Assembly (NCBI GenBank): GCA_026936325.1
Contig: JAPTHN010000008.1
Span: 51,315,706-51,379,705 of the forward strand
Length of the DNA: 64,000 nucleotides
DNA from: Platynereis dumerilii
Taxonomy: Eukaryota > Annelida > Polychaeta > Phyllodocida > Nereididae
Direction: 5' to 3'
Both the position numbers and the translations under genes were made by a program. Shown here piece after piece: positions 1-13,276 of this stretch. The stretch's first letter is position 1; each line of letters begins with the position of its first letter. The notes beneath the pieces are model-generated. The model worked only from the letters and a program-made list of their open reading frames with translations. It was not told where the DNA came from and ran no database searches.

Positions 1-76
1 TCCTGTCTTTCTGCCCAGGAGTAATTTACCAGTTTGTTATTGCTCTCTTATTTACGATTGGCAACACTGCTCTTGC

Positions 77-146
<70 letters not shown>

Positions 147-188
147 GTGTTTACTGTTTAGCTGGCTATCTATCTGTCTATCTATCTC
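77..188. repeat. (ATCT)n microsatellite
   Basis: Near-perfect ATCT tetranucleotide repeats from about 77 to 147, then an interrupted tail to 188. The open frame across it (a run of Tyr-Leu-Ser-Ile) is produced by the repeat and is not a gene. Confidence 0.97.
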
Positions 189-1484
189 GAGGCCTTCCCT
201 TTCTTCCCCCACTACATTCGGCATAATCACGAAATAGCCCCCGCCCTCCGATAACGGAATGAGCGAGGCCATCAGAGGTGCGGGGCTTATTTTGTGATTA
301 TACCCTACATTCCTCCCTTCATGCCTTTTTTCATTCCTTTGTTCATTCCTTCCTTCATTCCTTCTTTTCTTCCTTCCTTCCTGCATTCTTTCTACCAAAT
401 TTGTAAACACAGGATCTAGCTGGCACCAGGATGCTTTTAGGACAAATTTAGTATAAACAAGTTGTTGATAACAGCTAATTTTTACAGTTAACATGAAACA
501 GGACTGCTACAAGGTGTTTTATGTTTCTCACACCTAGTTCCATGTGATAAATGGACATTCTTGAAGTATAAAGTATATGCTGACCTGCTTTTTTCACTTC
601 TAAGGGAATACTTGATATGTGAACAGGAATTAAGGTATGTTTTTCTTTGGGCTTTCTTATCATTGTCAGCTAATAGTATAACATGTCACATGAAATGTTG
701 TCCATTACATTTGTAATATGATTGCACCACTTTCAATAAACTTCCTGTTGAGAATAATTTAGTACAAGGAAGCACTAACAAAGACCAACTGCACAAATCA
801 AGTAAAAAAAATCGTTGTACTTATATTTGAAAATTAAAGATTAGATCTGCCAATTCTATGTAGAATTCAAATTGCATTAAAATAACACAAACTGGTAAAT
901 TCACAACATTGGGGTGCTATGAAACAATACCAATCAACACAATTGCATGTTTGTCTGAATTAAGTGAGTTCAATTCATTTTATTAGTCCAGTAGAGCCCC
1001 ACTATGTCATAGGAACCCAAAAAGCTGTAAAACAAATCTCACTGAATTGAAAGCGAGTGCCCCCCTCAATGATGACTGTGATGCAGCCATAGTCCTGTGC
1101 CCTTCTATGTGAATGCATACAGGCCAGGAGACCAGGCTAATGCAGCCATAGCCACACTGGGGGAGTGTGTGTGTAGAAGTGGGCAAGAAATACTTTCAAA
1201 ATGTCACAATAAAGGCACTAAATGTTAGTTTAAAGATTCGGGGACAAACTTTATGACAGTAACGTAACATACAGTGAAGAAGGGCTCTGAAAGTAGTGGC
1301 AGGTGCCTAGTAGCTTTTACAGAAATTTGGGGCAAGAATGTTAACATTTCAGTGTGTGCAAAAAAGCTTGCTAACGAAACCAAGGACTTGCCCAAGGGGG
1401 GGGCACCCCCAGGGCAGCGCAATAAGCCTAGTACATAATATAATGTCTTGGAATTGAGAGTGGAAAATCTCTTTTCCTACTTAC
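189..1484. other. Non-coding stretch, no gene seen
   Basis: Holds a TTCC/TTCA-rich low-complexity patch near 310-390 and otherwise AT-rich sequence. No open frame with recognisable domains or credible splice pair was found. Confidence 0.6.
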
Positions 1485-1588
1485 TGTATTGATCATAGGA
1501 GTGGTTTCACTATACAAATGAGATCTGACACCTCCATGGCAATCTGCATGGTTCTCTCCAATGTCTCCATCTGCTTGTCTTGCTTGGC
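1485..1588 (-). CDS. Candidate internal exon, unknown product
   Basis: On the minus strand a pyrimidine-rich acceptor ending TTAATTCCAG precedes 104 nt that are open in one frame (reading ..DGDIGENHADCHGGVRSH..) and end at a strong donor GTAAGT. Another frame ends in a TGA shortly before the donor, so the segment could also be a terminal exon. I do not recognise the protein and no neighbouring exon in matching phase was found. It lies beyond the proposed 3' end of the adhesion GPCR gene, so it would belong to another gene. Only the two splice motifs and the open frame support it. Confidence 0.3.
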
Positions 1589-1589
1589 C

Positions 1590-3377
1590 TGGAATTAAAA
1601 TACTGTAAATATGAAACTTAAATGTAAAAATTAAAGTTGCAAGATGTTGTAATTGAAAAGACGGGGAGATCCAGGAGAGTCCATTGGCCTGGGCAATTGA
1701 TAGTGCATTGCCTGTGCAATTGAAATTAAAATTGAAATAGCTTGTTAAACCTTGATTTGAAGATTTGTATAGTTTTATTTAAAAAAAAAACACTTTGTGA
1801 GACCTCATAAACTAATAGGTCATGTTGCATATCCTTGTAAAGAATCCTTTGCAGATTTATATTACTCTTGCCCTTTATTATTGCCCTTTATTCAACAGAG
1901 TTCACTATGGTTGGAGTAGCAATAGTTACTTGGGCCATACATCATTTACTTTAAAGCATTTCTTCTTTATATCAGATGAAGCATTTTCAATATCACAGTC
2001 CAGGAACTTGTCCTAAAAAAGAAAGAAGCAGTTTTGGTAAATTTTGCTTGTTTTGGTTGACTGCTTACTGGAAAAATTAGCAAATTGCCAAACTTGGCCA
2101 TTTCTTCACACATTAAAGCACTTAAAAAATACCGTGCAAGCACGTAAACCCCGCTGGCTCTGTGTGAAGCCATTGAGACCATTCGGATACTGTTACATGC
2201 ATACAAAAGTAATAAATTCCAGTATTGTTTGCAAAGAAAAATACCGTGCAAGGCACTGGAAGGCGAGAATCTCAAATTGAAAATTCACTTGTTAGGCCAA
2301 TTGTAAGTGTGGATTGCTGAGTGAATACATACAGCGATATTTTTATTTAGTATATCCCAATATTGACGTTGAGAACCAAAAAACAAGTTTCATTAACATG
2401 CCTCATCGATGTGTCATGTGAAATTTGCATTATAATGTGATTACTTCAATAATCTGATGCCGAACCGTAAATGCTAACCCTCCCCCCCCCAGACTACCGT
2501 GTGTGGATCCACCACCGATCATTAATAAGCTGATCAATTAGTGTTTCTCATAACATTGTATTTAATGGCCTACTGTGTATAGAGTTAGATGGTTTGACTG
2601 TGTCAGTGCATTGGAAATGTGGAATGGCAGTAATTTACAGCATATATTAAGCAGAGTGGTCACTGGTCAGCATGCAGTAATACTTCCCCCATAAGCTAGC
2701 AATGTCACACAGGAATTATGCATTTGTGCAAATTAAATAGAACAGTGCTTAGCATAAGTCTCAAAACCAACACAAACTGTGTAAGGCCTTATCAGGGGTC
2801 TGTGTTGTAAAAATGTCATCACATTGCACTTTTGGAACCCTCAGTAATTGACACCACATGGCTGACACTCAGACAAATTTTCAACCCCAAATGAAAGACA
2901 CACCCAAACAGGGTTTATTAAAAACTTTTAAGTCATGCTCTAGTTTCCTAAATTAATGGCAAATCAAATAACATTTAATATGATCTTAACAGGACAGGAT
3001 TATTAAAAAATCACATGCACATTAAATTTTTGTGGAGATTCCACTCAGAATTTCTCATTGTGACTGATATGTGATATGTGTTCAAGATGATATTATTTGT
3101 CTTATAAAAAAACACAAAATGAATATAATTGGAGGGGGGGGGGTACTGAGCAGTGAGCACTCAAGAATGCTTATTGCATGTTTTAACACAGATGACACTG
3201 TTGATAAGGGGGGAGCACCTGCGGACACAGGTCCAATATTGGGGGGGGGGGGGTGGTGGAAGTACCTGTCTGAGGTATGCCACAATTTAGCATCATACCT
3301 TAGAAGTTTTAAGGAAATTGATATATCACCACCTTCTATTTCCCTGGGCCATGGGTGTATATCACATGATAAAGCAG
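1590..3377. other. Non-coding stretch
   Basis: AT-rich with a poly-C run near 2482-2490 and poly-G runs at 3131-3141 and 3241-3253. The motif AAATACCGTGCAAG occurs twice (near 2128 and 2240). No coding evidence. Confidence 0.55.
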
Positions 3378-3618
3378 TGTGGAGATGGATGCATGGATGA
3401 GTAGGGCTCTATGCCCTGTATTTATGCACTGGTAGGCTAATAAGGACAGGAGGAGGACAAGGCAATGAGGTGAAGGATCCAACATAGGCCCAGGTTAACT
3501 TATTGCCTATTGTGATTGTATGAATGTGTGTGTGAATGTGCTCAAATCCACTGAAAGTTTCTGTTTGTAACATTATGAATGGACGAATAAAAGTATGTTC
3601 TATTCTATTCTATTCTAT
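3378..3618. repeat. Interspersed repeat with SINE-like body and (TTCTA)n tail
   Basis: The part near 3385-3480 is the reverse complement of the body of the tRNA-SINE at 3905-4135 (shared CCTGTATTTATGCACT and AGGACAG blocks). It is followed by a plus-strand 3' end with AATAAAAGTATG and a (TTCTA)n tail at 3601-3617, the tail style of L2/CR1-like retroposons. Probably a composite of two insertions. Confidence 0.6.
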
Positions 3619-3677
3619 ATAATGCCCCCCCTCAGGCCATTTCTAGATACACCCCTGATAAAGCCCAAATCATCTAT

Positions 3678-3827
3678 CCAGATAGACAGATAGATACGAT
3701 ACGATACGATAATACTTTATTGAATCATTGAAAACAATGAAACTCATTAGATAGATTTATAGATAGATAGACAGATAGATAGATTTATAGATAGATAGAC
3801 AGATAGATACTATTAGATAGATAGATC

Positions 3828-3900
<73 letters not shown>

Positions 3901-3902
3901 TC
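3678..3902. repeat. (GATA)n microsatellite with retroposon tail
   Basis: GATA tetranucleotides, pure from about 3826 to 3900. Embedded at 3693-3730 is (ATACG)n followed by AATACTTTATTGAATCATTG, which resembles the 3' end of a minus-strand LINE or SINE (TTCAATAAAGTATT plus simple tail). Confidence 0.85.
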
Positions 3903-3904
3903 AT

Positions 3905-4135
3905 GATGGGACGACAGTTGCTCAGTTGGTACCACTCAGGTCATTCTATCACTGTGTCCCAAGTTCAAATCCAGCTCTGGCCTGGTCACCTTAATCTATG
4001 TTAGACAGCAGTTTCAATCATCCTTTGCCTCATTACTGTATCACCCTGTCCTAATTAATGTTCTGAGTGCATAAATACAGGATGTAAAGTCCCAGTCACC
4101 CATCCATCCTGAAAGATGGATATCTGATAGATTGA
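3905..4135 (+). mobile_element. tRNA-derived SINE
   Basis: The head carries pol III promoter-like boxes: an A-box-like AGTTGCTCAGTTGGTAC near 3914-3930 and a B-box-like AAGTTCAAATCCAGC near 3961-3975, in the spacing of a tRNA gene. A tRNA-unrelated body follows, ending near a short GATA-like tail. The sequence cannot fold as an intact tRNA by eye, so this is a SINE rather than a tRNA gene. Confidence 0.7.
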
Positions 4136-5500
4136 TGATATGATAGATTGATGGATAGGTATATATCGTAGTAACTATCTTAGATCACATTCTTATAAAA
4201 TAATTAAATTACTAGTATCTGATGACCACCAAAGATCATGCTGTATAATTGATGTCCAATCTTTTATATGCCTAAGATGTGTGACAGCATGCATAAATAA
4301 ATAGCAACAGCAGCTGTAGTTTCTTCATGGTAGAATGTACTTACAATCTAACTCTAAACAATGTAGTAAACATATATAATATATAACACATACTCCAGAT
4401 GGGACTCATCAAAAGAGTAACCAAGGGACTGGGGCTATAACAGGTCATTTTGTGGTTTGTGGTTGAATTAACACCCCATTTGGGCAAGATTGTAAGTTGC
4501 TCACCATGATATTTCACACATGTAGCATTTCTTCACTTCTTTTAGTGAGTTTTTTGGGGGTTTTGTTTTCTCTCTTTTGTTCTCCTTTTTTGTTTTCTAA
4601 AGGTCATGTTCAGCACTCAGAGACAAAATATAGTAGGCAGGGATGCATAAGTATATGACAAGGCTATTAGGAACATATCCGGGCACGCCACGTGCCTAGA
4701 AACCTGCCATACTCGAGAGCCCCCATAGGCATACGGGAAACCCGTTTCGCAGGGGGGGGCTGTCGCTATTTTGCCCTGAAATTTTAACATGGCACCGATG
4801 TGACCAGGGCAGCGGATCTGCCCGAATTGGTCAGGACCTCCTCCCCCTCCAATACACCCTACATTGTGAGGAGTGCTTTTCCTACCTCCAACAAGCCATT
4901 AGCTTCCAAAATGCCATTAAATAATAATAAGCCATAGTGGAAATGTTGAGGGAATTTCATAGGCCTACCTGTGTACAGTGGCATAGCCAGGTATTTATAA
5001 TTTCCAGAGGGGATTTAGCATGTTGAGTGGTGTTTAAGGGTTCCCAGCAGACAGGGAAATAGTGAAATCAATTCCCTGCAGGGGAAAATCAGGAAAGTTG
5101 AAATTTGGCTCATTGGTTTGATTTATGGATTAAAATGGTTCTGGATTTGTTAATACATATACATGTATACATGGATGCTAAAATGCTCAAAATCACTTGT
5201 TATATAATATGATAGTTCACAGTTGAAAATTGTTAAAAGGGATTTGATAACCACTTGAACTGTACAGTAATTTGAGTAGAGCCAAGGGCAGATTACCAAA
5301 GGTGTACAACTTTCCATTTACGCCTCAGCCCAAGCACATTCCATTGAAGGGCATTTTTTACCCAACTCTCCACCCCCTTTCAGAACACATGTGGCATGTC
5401 ACTGGCACCTCAGATTGACAATTTATTGGTTTGTTTTCCCACATCATGACACATGACAGATAAGCACGTGCACTGTCAAGGATTTGCTGTAAAAACTTAC
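4136..5500. other. Non-coding stretch with MITE fragments
   Basis: Contains a partial copy (about 4723-4845) of the hAT-like MITE seen whole at 13842-14038, in the opposite orientation: CATAGGC end, poly-G run, CTGTCGCTATTTTGCCCTG and the GATCTGCCC block. At 4976 CAGTGGCATAGCCAGG resembles another hAT-type end without a partner. No gene seen. Confidence 0.6.
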
Positions 5501-5615
5501 TTGTTCTTGTTTACTGTGACAGTTCACATTGCCTAAGGTGGAGATCCACATTTCTCTAGTCTTTCTGAACTGACAGCTTATACCAGGTCTGAAGATTTTT
5601 TTGACACTGACATCA
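5501..5615 (-). CDS. Candidate internal exon, unknown product
   Basis: Minus-strand acceptor CTCCGAAATAG is followed by 115 nt open in one frame (..FRPGISCQFRKTREMW..) ending at a strong GTAAGT donor. Phase is 1 at the start and 0 at the end. The product is not recognised and no partner exon in matching phase was located; it may pair with the 1485-1588 candidate but this is a guess. Confidence 0.3.
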
Positions 5616-5939
5616 CTATTTCGGAGAATGTAGAAGAAATAATGCAAGATATTTAGAAGTCAAAGATAGTTTTGAGAAAATAATTCCAGTCATTTTTGAC
5701 AGTGTACATGAGATTCTTGGTAACAATCAATTACGCACATCTAATTGCTAGAAATGCCTGGAAACTTGTCATTCCCATCTGCATGACAAAATAAGATAAC
5801 AGGCAAAATTTGAATGAAATATGAGCAACACAAAGTGAGTTATGCTTGACGAAATCCCCAGCTACCAGTCTCGTTGAGGACTGCAGAACCCCGTAGGCTA
5901 TGTATAGCCTGCGGGGTAAAAACTAAATATATATACTAA

Positions 5940-8040
5940 TTAGGAATTCCTACCTGCCCTATAATTCTACGAACCTCCATCAAATGTACACGCCAAACTC
6001 AGCCACTTCATGAAATATTCTAACACTCAAAATGCCAAAATAAATTAATTCCTCCCTGTCCTGTCACACTACAGACCTCTCATGAGTGTACAACCTTGAC
6101 AAATTGTTCCCTCATGGCAGTCATGCTTGAAAAAAAAATTGTTGGCAATTAAATTTTTAGAATTTCGAAATAACTCAACTCCAACACTTATTGACATATT
6201 GAAACACAAAACGAAAAAAACTAAATAAATTAATTCTGACCTGCCTATCATCCTAGGTAAGCCTACATTCAATGAGTGTTCAATCAAGCAAAATTACACA
6301 CAAATCTTCAACAACTGTTTAAAGGCCTTCCACAACCAGTGTTTTGGCAATTAACTATTGATAATTTCAAAATCGTCTGATCCAGCAATTTTTTGACATT
6401 TTAAGCAAAGAAAAAACAAAATAAACTAAATTCAATTTGCCTCAACACCCTAGATACATCACATGAATGTTCGATCAAGCAAACTTACACTCAAGTCCTC
6501 GTAGGCCTACAACCAAGTTTCTAAAATTAAATTTTCATAATTTAAAAATCGTCCAATTTAGCAATCTTGACATTTTTAAACACATTAAAAAGCTAAATAA
6601 ACTAAATGTGAAATGCCCCATCATCCTAGATATGTCCTATAAATGATCAAGCAAAATTACACAAGGCGTCGCACAACCAAGTTCTTAAAATTAAATTTTC
6701 ATAATCTTTTTTCGTCCAATTTAGCCATTTCTTGAAATTTGTAAACAATGAAAAAAGCTAAACACACTAAATACAACATGCCCCATCATCGTAGATACCT
6801 CCCATGAGCGTTCTATCATGCAAAATTAACCACATGTCTTCGCACAACCATGTTTTGACAATCAAATTTTCCTATTTCAAAATTGTCTAATTCAGCCATT
6901 TCTTGACATTTTTAAACACATTAAAAAGCTAAATACACAAAATACGACATGCACCATCATCCTAGATACGTCCCATGAATGTTCGATCAAGCAAACTTTC
7001 GCTCAAGGCGTCGCACAACCAAGTTTTAATGTTCATAATTTCAACATTGCCGACTTCAGCCATTTCTTGACATTTCTAAACACTGAAGAAAAGCTAAATA
7101 AAGTAAATACAACATGCCCCATCTTCCTAGAAAAGTCCCATGAATGTTCGATCAAGCAAACTTATTCTGAAGTCTTCATTCAACAAAGTTTCTAAAATTA
7201 TACTTTCATAATTTCGAAACTGTCTAATTCAGCAATTTCTTTACATTTTTACACACATTGAAAGCAAAATAAACTAAAAATGAAATGCCCCATCATATCC
7301 TAGATATGTCCCATGAATGTTTGATCAAGCAAACTTACGCTCAAGGCGTCGCACAACCAAGTTTTTAAAATTAAATTTTCATAATTTCAAAATCATCCAA
7401 TTTAGCCATTTCTTGACATTTTTTAAACACTGAAAAAAGCTAAATACACTAAATACAATATGCAACATCATCGTAGATACCTCCCATGAGCATTCTATCA
7501 AGCAAAATTAACCTAACGTCTTCGCACAACCACATTTTAACAATCAAATTTTTCTGATTTCAAAATCGACTAATTCAGCCATATCTCGACATTTTAAAAC
7601 ACTGAAAAAAGCAAAACACACTAATTCCAACATGCTCTATAATTCCAGCTACCTTTCATGAGTGTCCAGTCATGCAAAATTTCTAGCAACCATGTTTTGA
7701 TAATTAAATTTTCCTTATTTCAAAATCGTCTTATTCAGAAATTTCTCGACATTTTTGAACACAAAAAAAAGCTGAATATACTAATTCCAACCTGCTCTAT
7801 AATCCTAGCTACCTTCCATGAGTGTCCAGTCGAGCAAAATTTCGCCCACATCTTCGTACAACCATGTTTTCAAAATTAAATTTTCCTTATTTCAAAATTG
7901 TCTTATTCAGCCATTTCTCGACATTTTTGAAGACTGGAAATAGCAAAATATACTAATTCCAACCTGCTCTATAATCCTAGGTACTTTCCATGAGTGTCCA
8001 GTTGAGCAAAATATCCTCCACATCTTTGTACAACCATAGA
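5940..8040. repeat. Satellite array, about 170-bp period, some 12 copies
   Basis: A landmark block (CCTGCYCTATAATCCTAG or ATGCCCCATCATCCTAGATA) recurs near 5953, 6057, 6241, 6438, 6613, 6778, 6949, 7113, 7285, 7461, 7632, 7792 and 7964, spaced mostly 160-176 bp. Each unit also carries a TTGACATTTTTAAACAC-like block and a CCATGA(A/G)TGTTCGATCAAGC-like block. Copies are clearly diverged, with the last three forming a distinct subtype. Confidence 0.93.
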
Positions 8041-8991
8041 TTTGTAGCCCTTGGATATCGCGCTCCACACTGCGCAGGCCACTGCGCAGCCTGATGCACT
8101 ACATTTCCATGCGCCCCCAGTGGTGGTGATAGGAAGCGATGTTGTCAACATGGGCAATGCAGCTGGGGCATGTCAGAGCACATATTTGTGATCGTTTCAT
8201 GTGGATATAAGCTGGGCAGTGGCTGGTTATGACTTTCCAAGGTAAGTTTGAGTGTTAGAGAACTTATTTGTTGCTTCATTTACAGTACAGTGCTAACTGT
8301 ACAACTTATCTCATGACATAAACACCAGTAACATCAGCGCCGAAACTGTTAGGCCTGCAATGAATCATGCATGTGACAGCATTGCAGAGCAGCATTGTGT
8401 TGACTATTCACATCATTCAGATTTAATAATATTGTGTTGCAGTGTTTATGAATGCAATTGAGTTGATACTGCTGTCTTGTAATTCAGAATGAGATGACAG
8501 ACAGAGTGAGGGTGCAAATTCTTGATTGCACTTCTCACCTTTGGCCACAATCTCACTTTACATTATATATGAAAGGTAGGCCTATTGCAGTGCAAATGCT
8601 GCATAATATAATGATTTAATTCATCTCAGTCATACACATATAATATTGTGTTGAAATATTGGAGTAGGCCTAATTCCAGCTGTGTCTGCATTTTTATGAA
8701 TATCTCACTTTCAAGGGAATTTTTCCAAGAATCCTTGCTCCCAAAATTAATGAAGAAAGCCAGCTGCACCTCTTTGTCAAACTTGGTGGTTAGTGATGTG
8801 ATAAAAATGTTAAATAAACAATATAGGCCTAGAAATTATTCAGAAATATTTAATTTGTGATATTCATATAGTCATAATAAAGGAGATGAAGTATTTTATT
8901 TGATTCATTGATTGAATAAAGATTTAGTTTTGTCATTTCCAATTCTTAATTGATATAGTTCCACACCTCCCTTCTTCAGAATGCCTCTTGG
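8041..8991. other. Non-coding stretch
   Basis: A moderately GC-rich patch near 8050-8160, then AT-rich sequence. Short open frames have no recognisable domain. Confidence 0.5.
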
Positions 8992-9100
8992 CCCTGTCAG
9001 CGTGCCTTGGCGGTCCTGCGCCGGCCCGGCGTCAGTCCAATGTCAGCAGCATCGGACCGGCTTTGGGCCGACATTGGGCCGCTGAGGCACGCTGATAGGG
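8992..9100. repeat. GC-rich 109-bp inverted repeat
   Basis: The outer arms CCCTGTCAGCGTGCCT and AGGCACGCTGATAGGG are complementary with one mismatch, and the inside holds further complementary pieces (CCAATGTC with GACATTGG). The block is much more GC-rich than its surroundings. It looks like a tiny fold-back MITE; no clear target duplication was found. Confidence 0.75.
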
Positions 9101-10680
9101 TGTTGATTTTGTCACAGCTAAAACTTGATTACCAGAGGTGTACTAGAGTTGTTTTTGTCATTAAATACTGCCTAGCTGAAAACTAATTTTAGGCACTTTT
9201 TTTGACGTAAGGCCACACAAATTTAATTTTTACTTTCTCAGAACAATCGACCCAACAGATATAGATTTTCTGACTATAGAAAAATACATTGAGCTTACCC
9301 TCAATTTTTATCATTTGCTCTTTAATATGTTAACCTTTGAAAAATGCAAAGTCACCATTCATGCAATTATATTGCATCAGACCAGTCATGCACTATTGAA
9401 AATGGTCTAGACTCTTATGGAATGTTATATTTTCACTAAAGTTTAATTATGAAGTTCTGTTAAGTGGTGCTGATCATATTTAAAATTGCAGAGTCTAATG
9501 GACCTCTTTCTATTTATACTACAATTCTACAATGTGACGTCCTTCCTTTGAAAATTGCAGTTCATGTACATTAAAATTAAAGCCTCTTTTTGTTTTAACA
9601 CAGGTCATGAACCTTGACGTATGACGGATGATCGAAATGCCTGATTGAGTCGTTCCCATTCTCAAGGAGGACACAAAATAGCCACTGAAGATTGAGAAGA
9701 ATATATATTTTGCAAGGTAATTATCACTGGCATAGGCCTTATTTTTATTGTATATTTACTGTAATTTTTTTTCTCAAGTCATTGCTGACAATTTTCTTGG
9801 CATCAACAGCGCCAACTGAGCTGGCCAAATGAAATTGTACACAGCAGACTTAAAAATTAAGTATATTGTTATTATTAACTCTTTAAGCGAAGGAATGATT
9901 TTATTCATAAGTCATGGATTAAAAATTATTTATTGAATGACACACAGCAAGTATTCAATGCATAGGTTTAAATTTATTTATGTCTTTTACTTCCAGGTTT
10001 CTCAAATGAATCATAACAGCCTGGCTTCTGACATTCATCCCATGTAATGAGTTATGGAATCTCCCGCGACAGGAGCTCACATCTGGGTATTGAGAGCTGG
10101 ACAAAACAGTAGTGTCTAACACACACTGATATGACAATTAGGATTGCCACAACATGGCAATTTAATTCATTTTGTATTGTTCGATCACAATATGTTTGAA
10201 TACCAAATAAATGGGGCTGGTTGAGCTGGTCAGAGGAACTTCTCCGGTGTCAATGGACACAGAACTGCAGAACTGTTTCCGAATTCAATACCTTATATTT
10301 ATATACAGATGTAATATTAATTATCGATGAACGTCATGAACACCCTGGATTTTCTCTTGTTAGTCCCTCAACCTGTACTGCACTGACTTGTGATTAACGT
10401 TATACGCTGTATTGAGTTTAAGATAATGAATTGATTGAAATTAAAGGTTATTTTAAAAAGCTCATCAAAGTTGTGTTATTGAGCCTGATGACGATAACTT
10501 TACAGTCAGTCAATTGTTATGTGGAAAAAGTAGACTTTCGCACTGTGAAAATTACACTTTGTGACTCATCATACTAATGATTTTTCGGGAACAATGTGTA
10601 GCTTACTTGCTTCTTAAAATGTTAATACAGTTCATCTTGTTCTTAATATGTCTTTGTCAAAATTTTATTTAAATTATTTT
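9101..10680. other. Non-coding stretch
   Basis: AT-rich sequence without recognisable exon, domain or long repeat. Confidence 0.5.
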
Positions 10681-10683
10681 GTG

Positions 10684-11715
10684 GAGTCAGGAGTTGCAAG
10701 TTTCATTTTCCACTCGGACTCCGCCTGCAAACCGATTCACCAACTTGATCTTGACTTCAATTGCTCCTGAAATCCAGACTCCCACTCCGAAGCCATGATT
10801 TCTGACAAACCGAAGGATTGTAAATCTGATTCTTACACTAAAATCTGTCATGAAAATTTCATTATGTTTATCATACCTAATCAAACGGCCTCTAGCTAAA
10901 AGTTGACCATGACACTTCATCAGCCATCATAAATCACTGTGTTTCATAGAGAAATAGTCTAGCTATCTTTCCACATAACCAATTGATTGGCTGTAAAATG
11001 TAAGGCTATATCAAGTTTTGTCCTATGAAAAAAGTCACTCTTATGGTACACTGCTATTAAATATTGTATATATACTGATTTTACCACCGTCAAGCTGAGT
11101 TTGATTGAATACTGGATTTTGAGAGGAGAAGAGGTTAGGCCTATGGCCCATGTCATTTCACTCCTCTCCTGCTATCTGGCCTGATCGCCATAGCATCGTA
11201 TCTTATTGTGTCAACCTCATGGATATGTGATTTGTCGTAAATATAGGGCAGTGGATAATGATTTGTCCATATTCCTCGTGCAGTTCTCTCTGACAACATG
11301 ATACATGTATATGAAGCTCCTCAAGGGACACCCCCCTCTCGCTTCTCACCAGGGCTTTGAAGTCGGGCAGAAAGTGAACAACTCCCAACTCCTTTGGTTT
11401 TCTGAAAAAAGAAACCCAACTCCTTGGGTCTCCAGAATTATGACTCGGACTCCCCACGCTGCTTATCGGCATTATTGCCCACAAATATTACATGGTTAAG
11501 AGGGGAATTAAAAGTATTTCTACAGAGTTTAGTTTTTTGTGTAAAATTTGGGATCCATTTCACATTTTAGTGACCGTGTTTGTGTAAATTTTATTAAGAG
11601 TGAGGAGTCACTATTTCAATTTCCGACTCCACCTGAAAATCAAAGTTCAACTCCCGACTCAGACTTGACCCGAAAACCTCCGGCTCCTGACTCCCGACTC
11701 AATAGCTCTGCCTCT
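10684..11715. repeat. Dispersed GACTCC-rich degenerate repeat (three patches)
   Basis: Patches near 10684-10800, 11375-11460 and 11595-11705 are rich in ACTCC/GACTC(C) hexamers (for example CTCCGGCTCCTGACTCCCG). This is the look of a widespread simple-derived animal repeat. The open frames across them are by-products. Confidence 0.6.
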
Positions 11716-11977
11716 CACAAGGGACACCTGGCCCCTTGCATTGTCACCCGAGAGATTTCACCCCTGGCTGGCAAGGCCTCGTCTGCTTCATGATGTCTTC
11801 ACCAAGAGACTTGCATGATCATTGATCAACCTCACTTTTGATATCTTTTAAATATTAAAGCGATAGGAAATAAATACATTGTTGCGATGGAGATACTTTT
11901 CGGGCGCCTGTCATGGCAAAATGACAATTACGAACAGTCAAGACAAACTAGGCATAATAACCTTGAAAAGGAAATCA

Positions 11978-13276
11978 TTTATTTAATACAAATTTTCTGT
12001 TAATCAGTTAATACCTATAAAAAGAGAAAATATAAGCTTACAAAATTTACAATTTCCATTGCTCTAAATACAGAAATTCACAGTCGTTCAATGTTATTCA
12101 AGTCAACGTCTACGCACAATGACAGAAAAAATATTCAAACTTTCTATCTCGCAATCACATTGATTTTCTCCAGCAATCTGATCTTAAAATATGTTAATGT
12201 TTTAAACTATGAAACTGAATGATACAATTTACAATGCAAAAAATATTGATTTGTAAGTGGATCCAGGATAATCCAGAAAAAGATATCAATAACAATTTGT
12301 TATTTAAGAGTAACCAGTTAACAACATAACAGTAGCTCATGAAATCTAAAAATATAGGTAAAAGTATACATGATATACCAGGACAATAAAATCAAGGCAG
12401 TTAGAAATTCACAATCTTTTTAAAAACCGTTTACATAAAACCATGCTTAGTTGGAACCCAATTTTTTATTAAATTTTTTTAAATCACTTAAACTTGTTTG
12501 ACAATTGGTTCGTATAGCACAAAGTGTCATGTCTTAAAGCCCTGGTTTGAAGTTTACATATTTTAAGAGAGATCATTCTTGAAGTTTACATAAAAAACAC
12601 ATTTTTAAAAGGGCAGTAGTCAAAATTAATTTGCACTTATCGGCCTTTTGTTTAACACTAGCATTACACCTGTGACCTTTTAACATTGCCATAAAATAAG
12701 ATAAATTAGTCAAAATAAATACCCAAATAATTTATTGTTTTCTGATACGTAATTCTGTCATGCCAGCTTGCATCGTAGTCAAGGTGTTAATAACTTAATA
12801 CACATTGTCCGTCGATCAGTCAGTATACCATGAGAAAAGCGATAAAATACCAGCCTAGAATTTGTTTATAATGTTTTCAGGTTGCTAGCAAAATGTTTGT
12901 GTTGTTAATTTTGTGAAACAGGGATGCTACAGGCCAGTCAACATCAGGGCGTCAATCTTCAGAAGTTTGGGGGGAACTGGTTGAACTGTACGCCTTCTTG
13001 AGATTGATGGTTTGTAGTGTCTTGGCGACGTCAGCAAGGGAAACTGACTTTAGAACAAACGATCTGTTGAACTTGGTCCTCTGAATCACTCAAACAAATA
13101 TTTTCACTCATGAGGCTGTCAGTGATATTACAAAAATGTTTGCTATGGAGAGGGGGTCGGTGGTTATGCTGAGTCTTCATGTAACGCAAGACACTCGTTT
13201 CGTTGGTTGTAATCTTGCTGTAAACATAAGGAGGAAGGAGGCACTCTGTAGTTTCGACGAATCGACGTCGGTCATC
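11978..13276 (-). other. Probable 3' UTR with AATAAA signal
   Basis: An AT-rich block without open frames lies downstream, on the minus strand, of the proposed terminal exon at 13277-13297. An AATAAA polyadenylation hexamer lies at 11978-11983 on the minus strand. Inferred from position only. Confidence 0.35.

Noticed and set aside
34-237. Open frame with repeated Tyr-Leu-Ser-Ile
   Set aside because: Produced by the ATCT microsatellite; no other coding sign.
2044-2280. Overlapping plus- and minus-strand open frames
   Set aside because: They span a short direct repeat (AAATACCGTGCAAG), show no domain and have no convincing splice context.
3071-3400. 109-codon open frame on the plus strand
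   Set aside because: Runs through poly-G tracts and SINE-like sequence; glycine runs are simple-repeat products and no domain is recognisable.
3905-3985. tRNA gene
   Set aside because: A- and B-box-like sequences are present but the cloverleaf is not intact and a SINE body follows, so it is a retroposon head.
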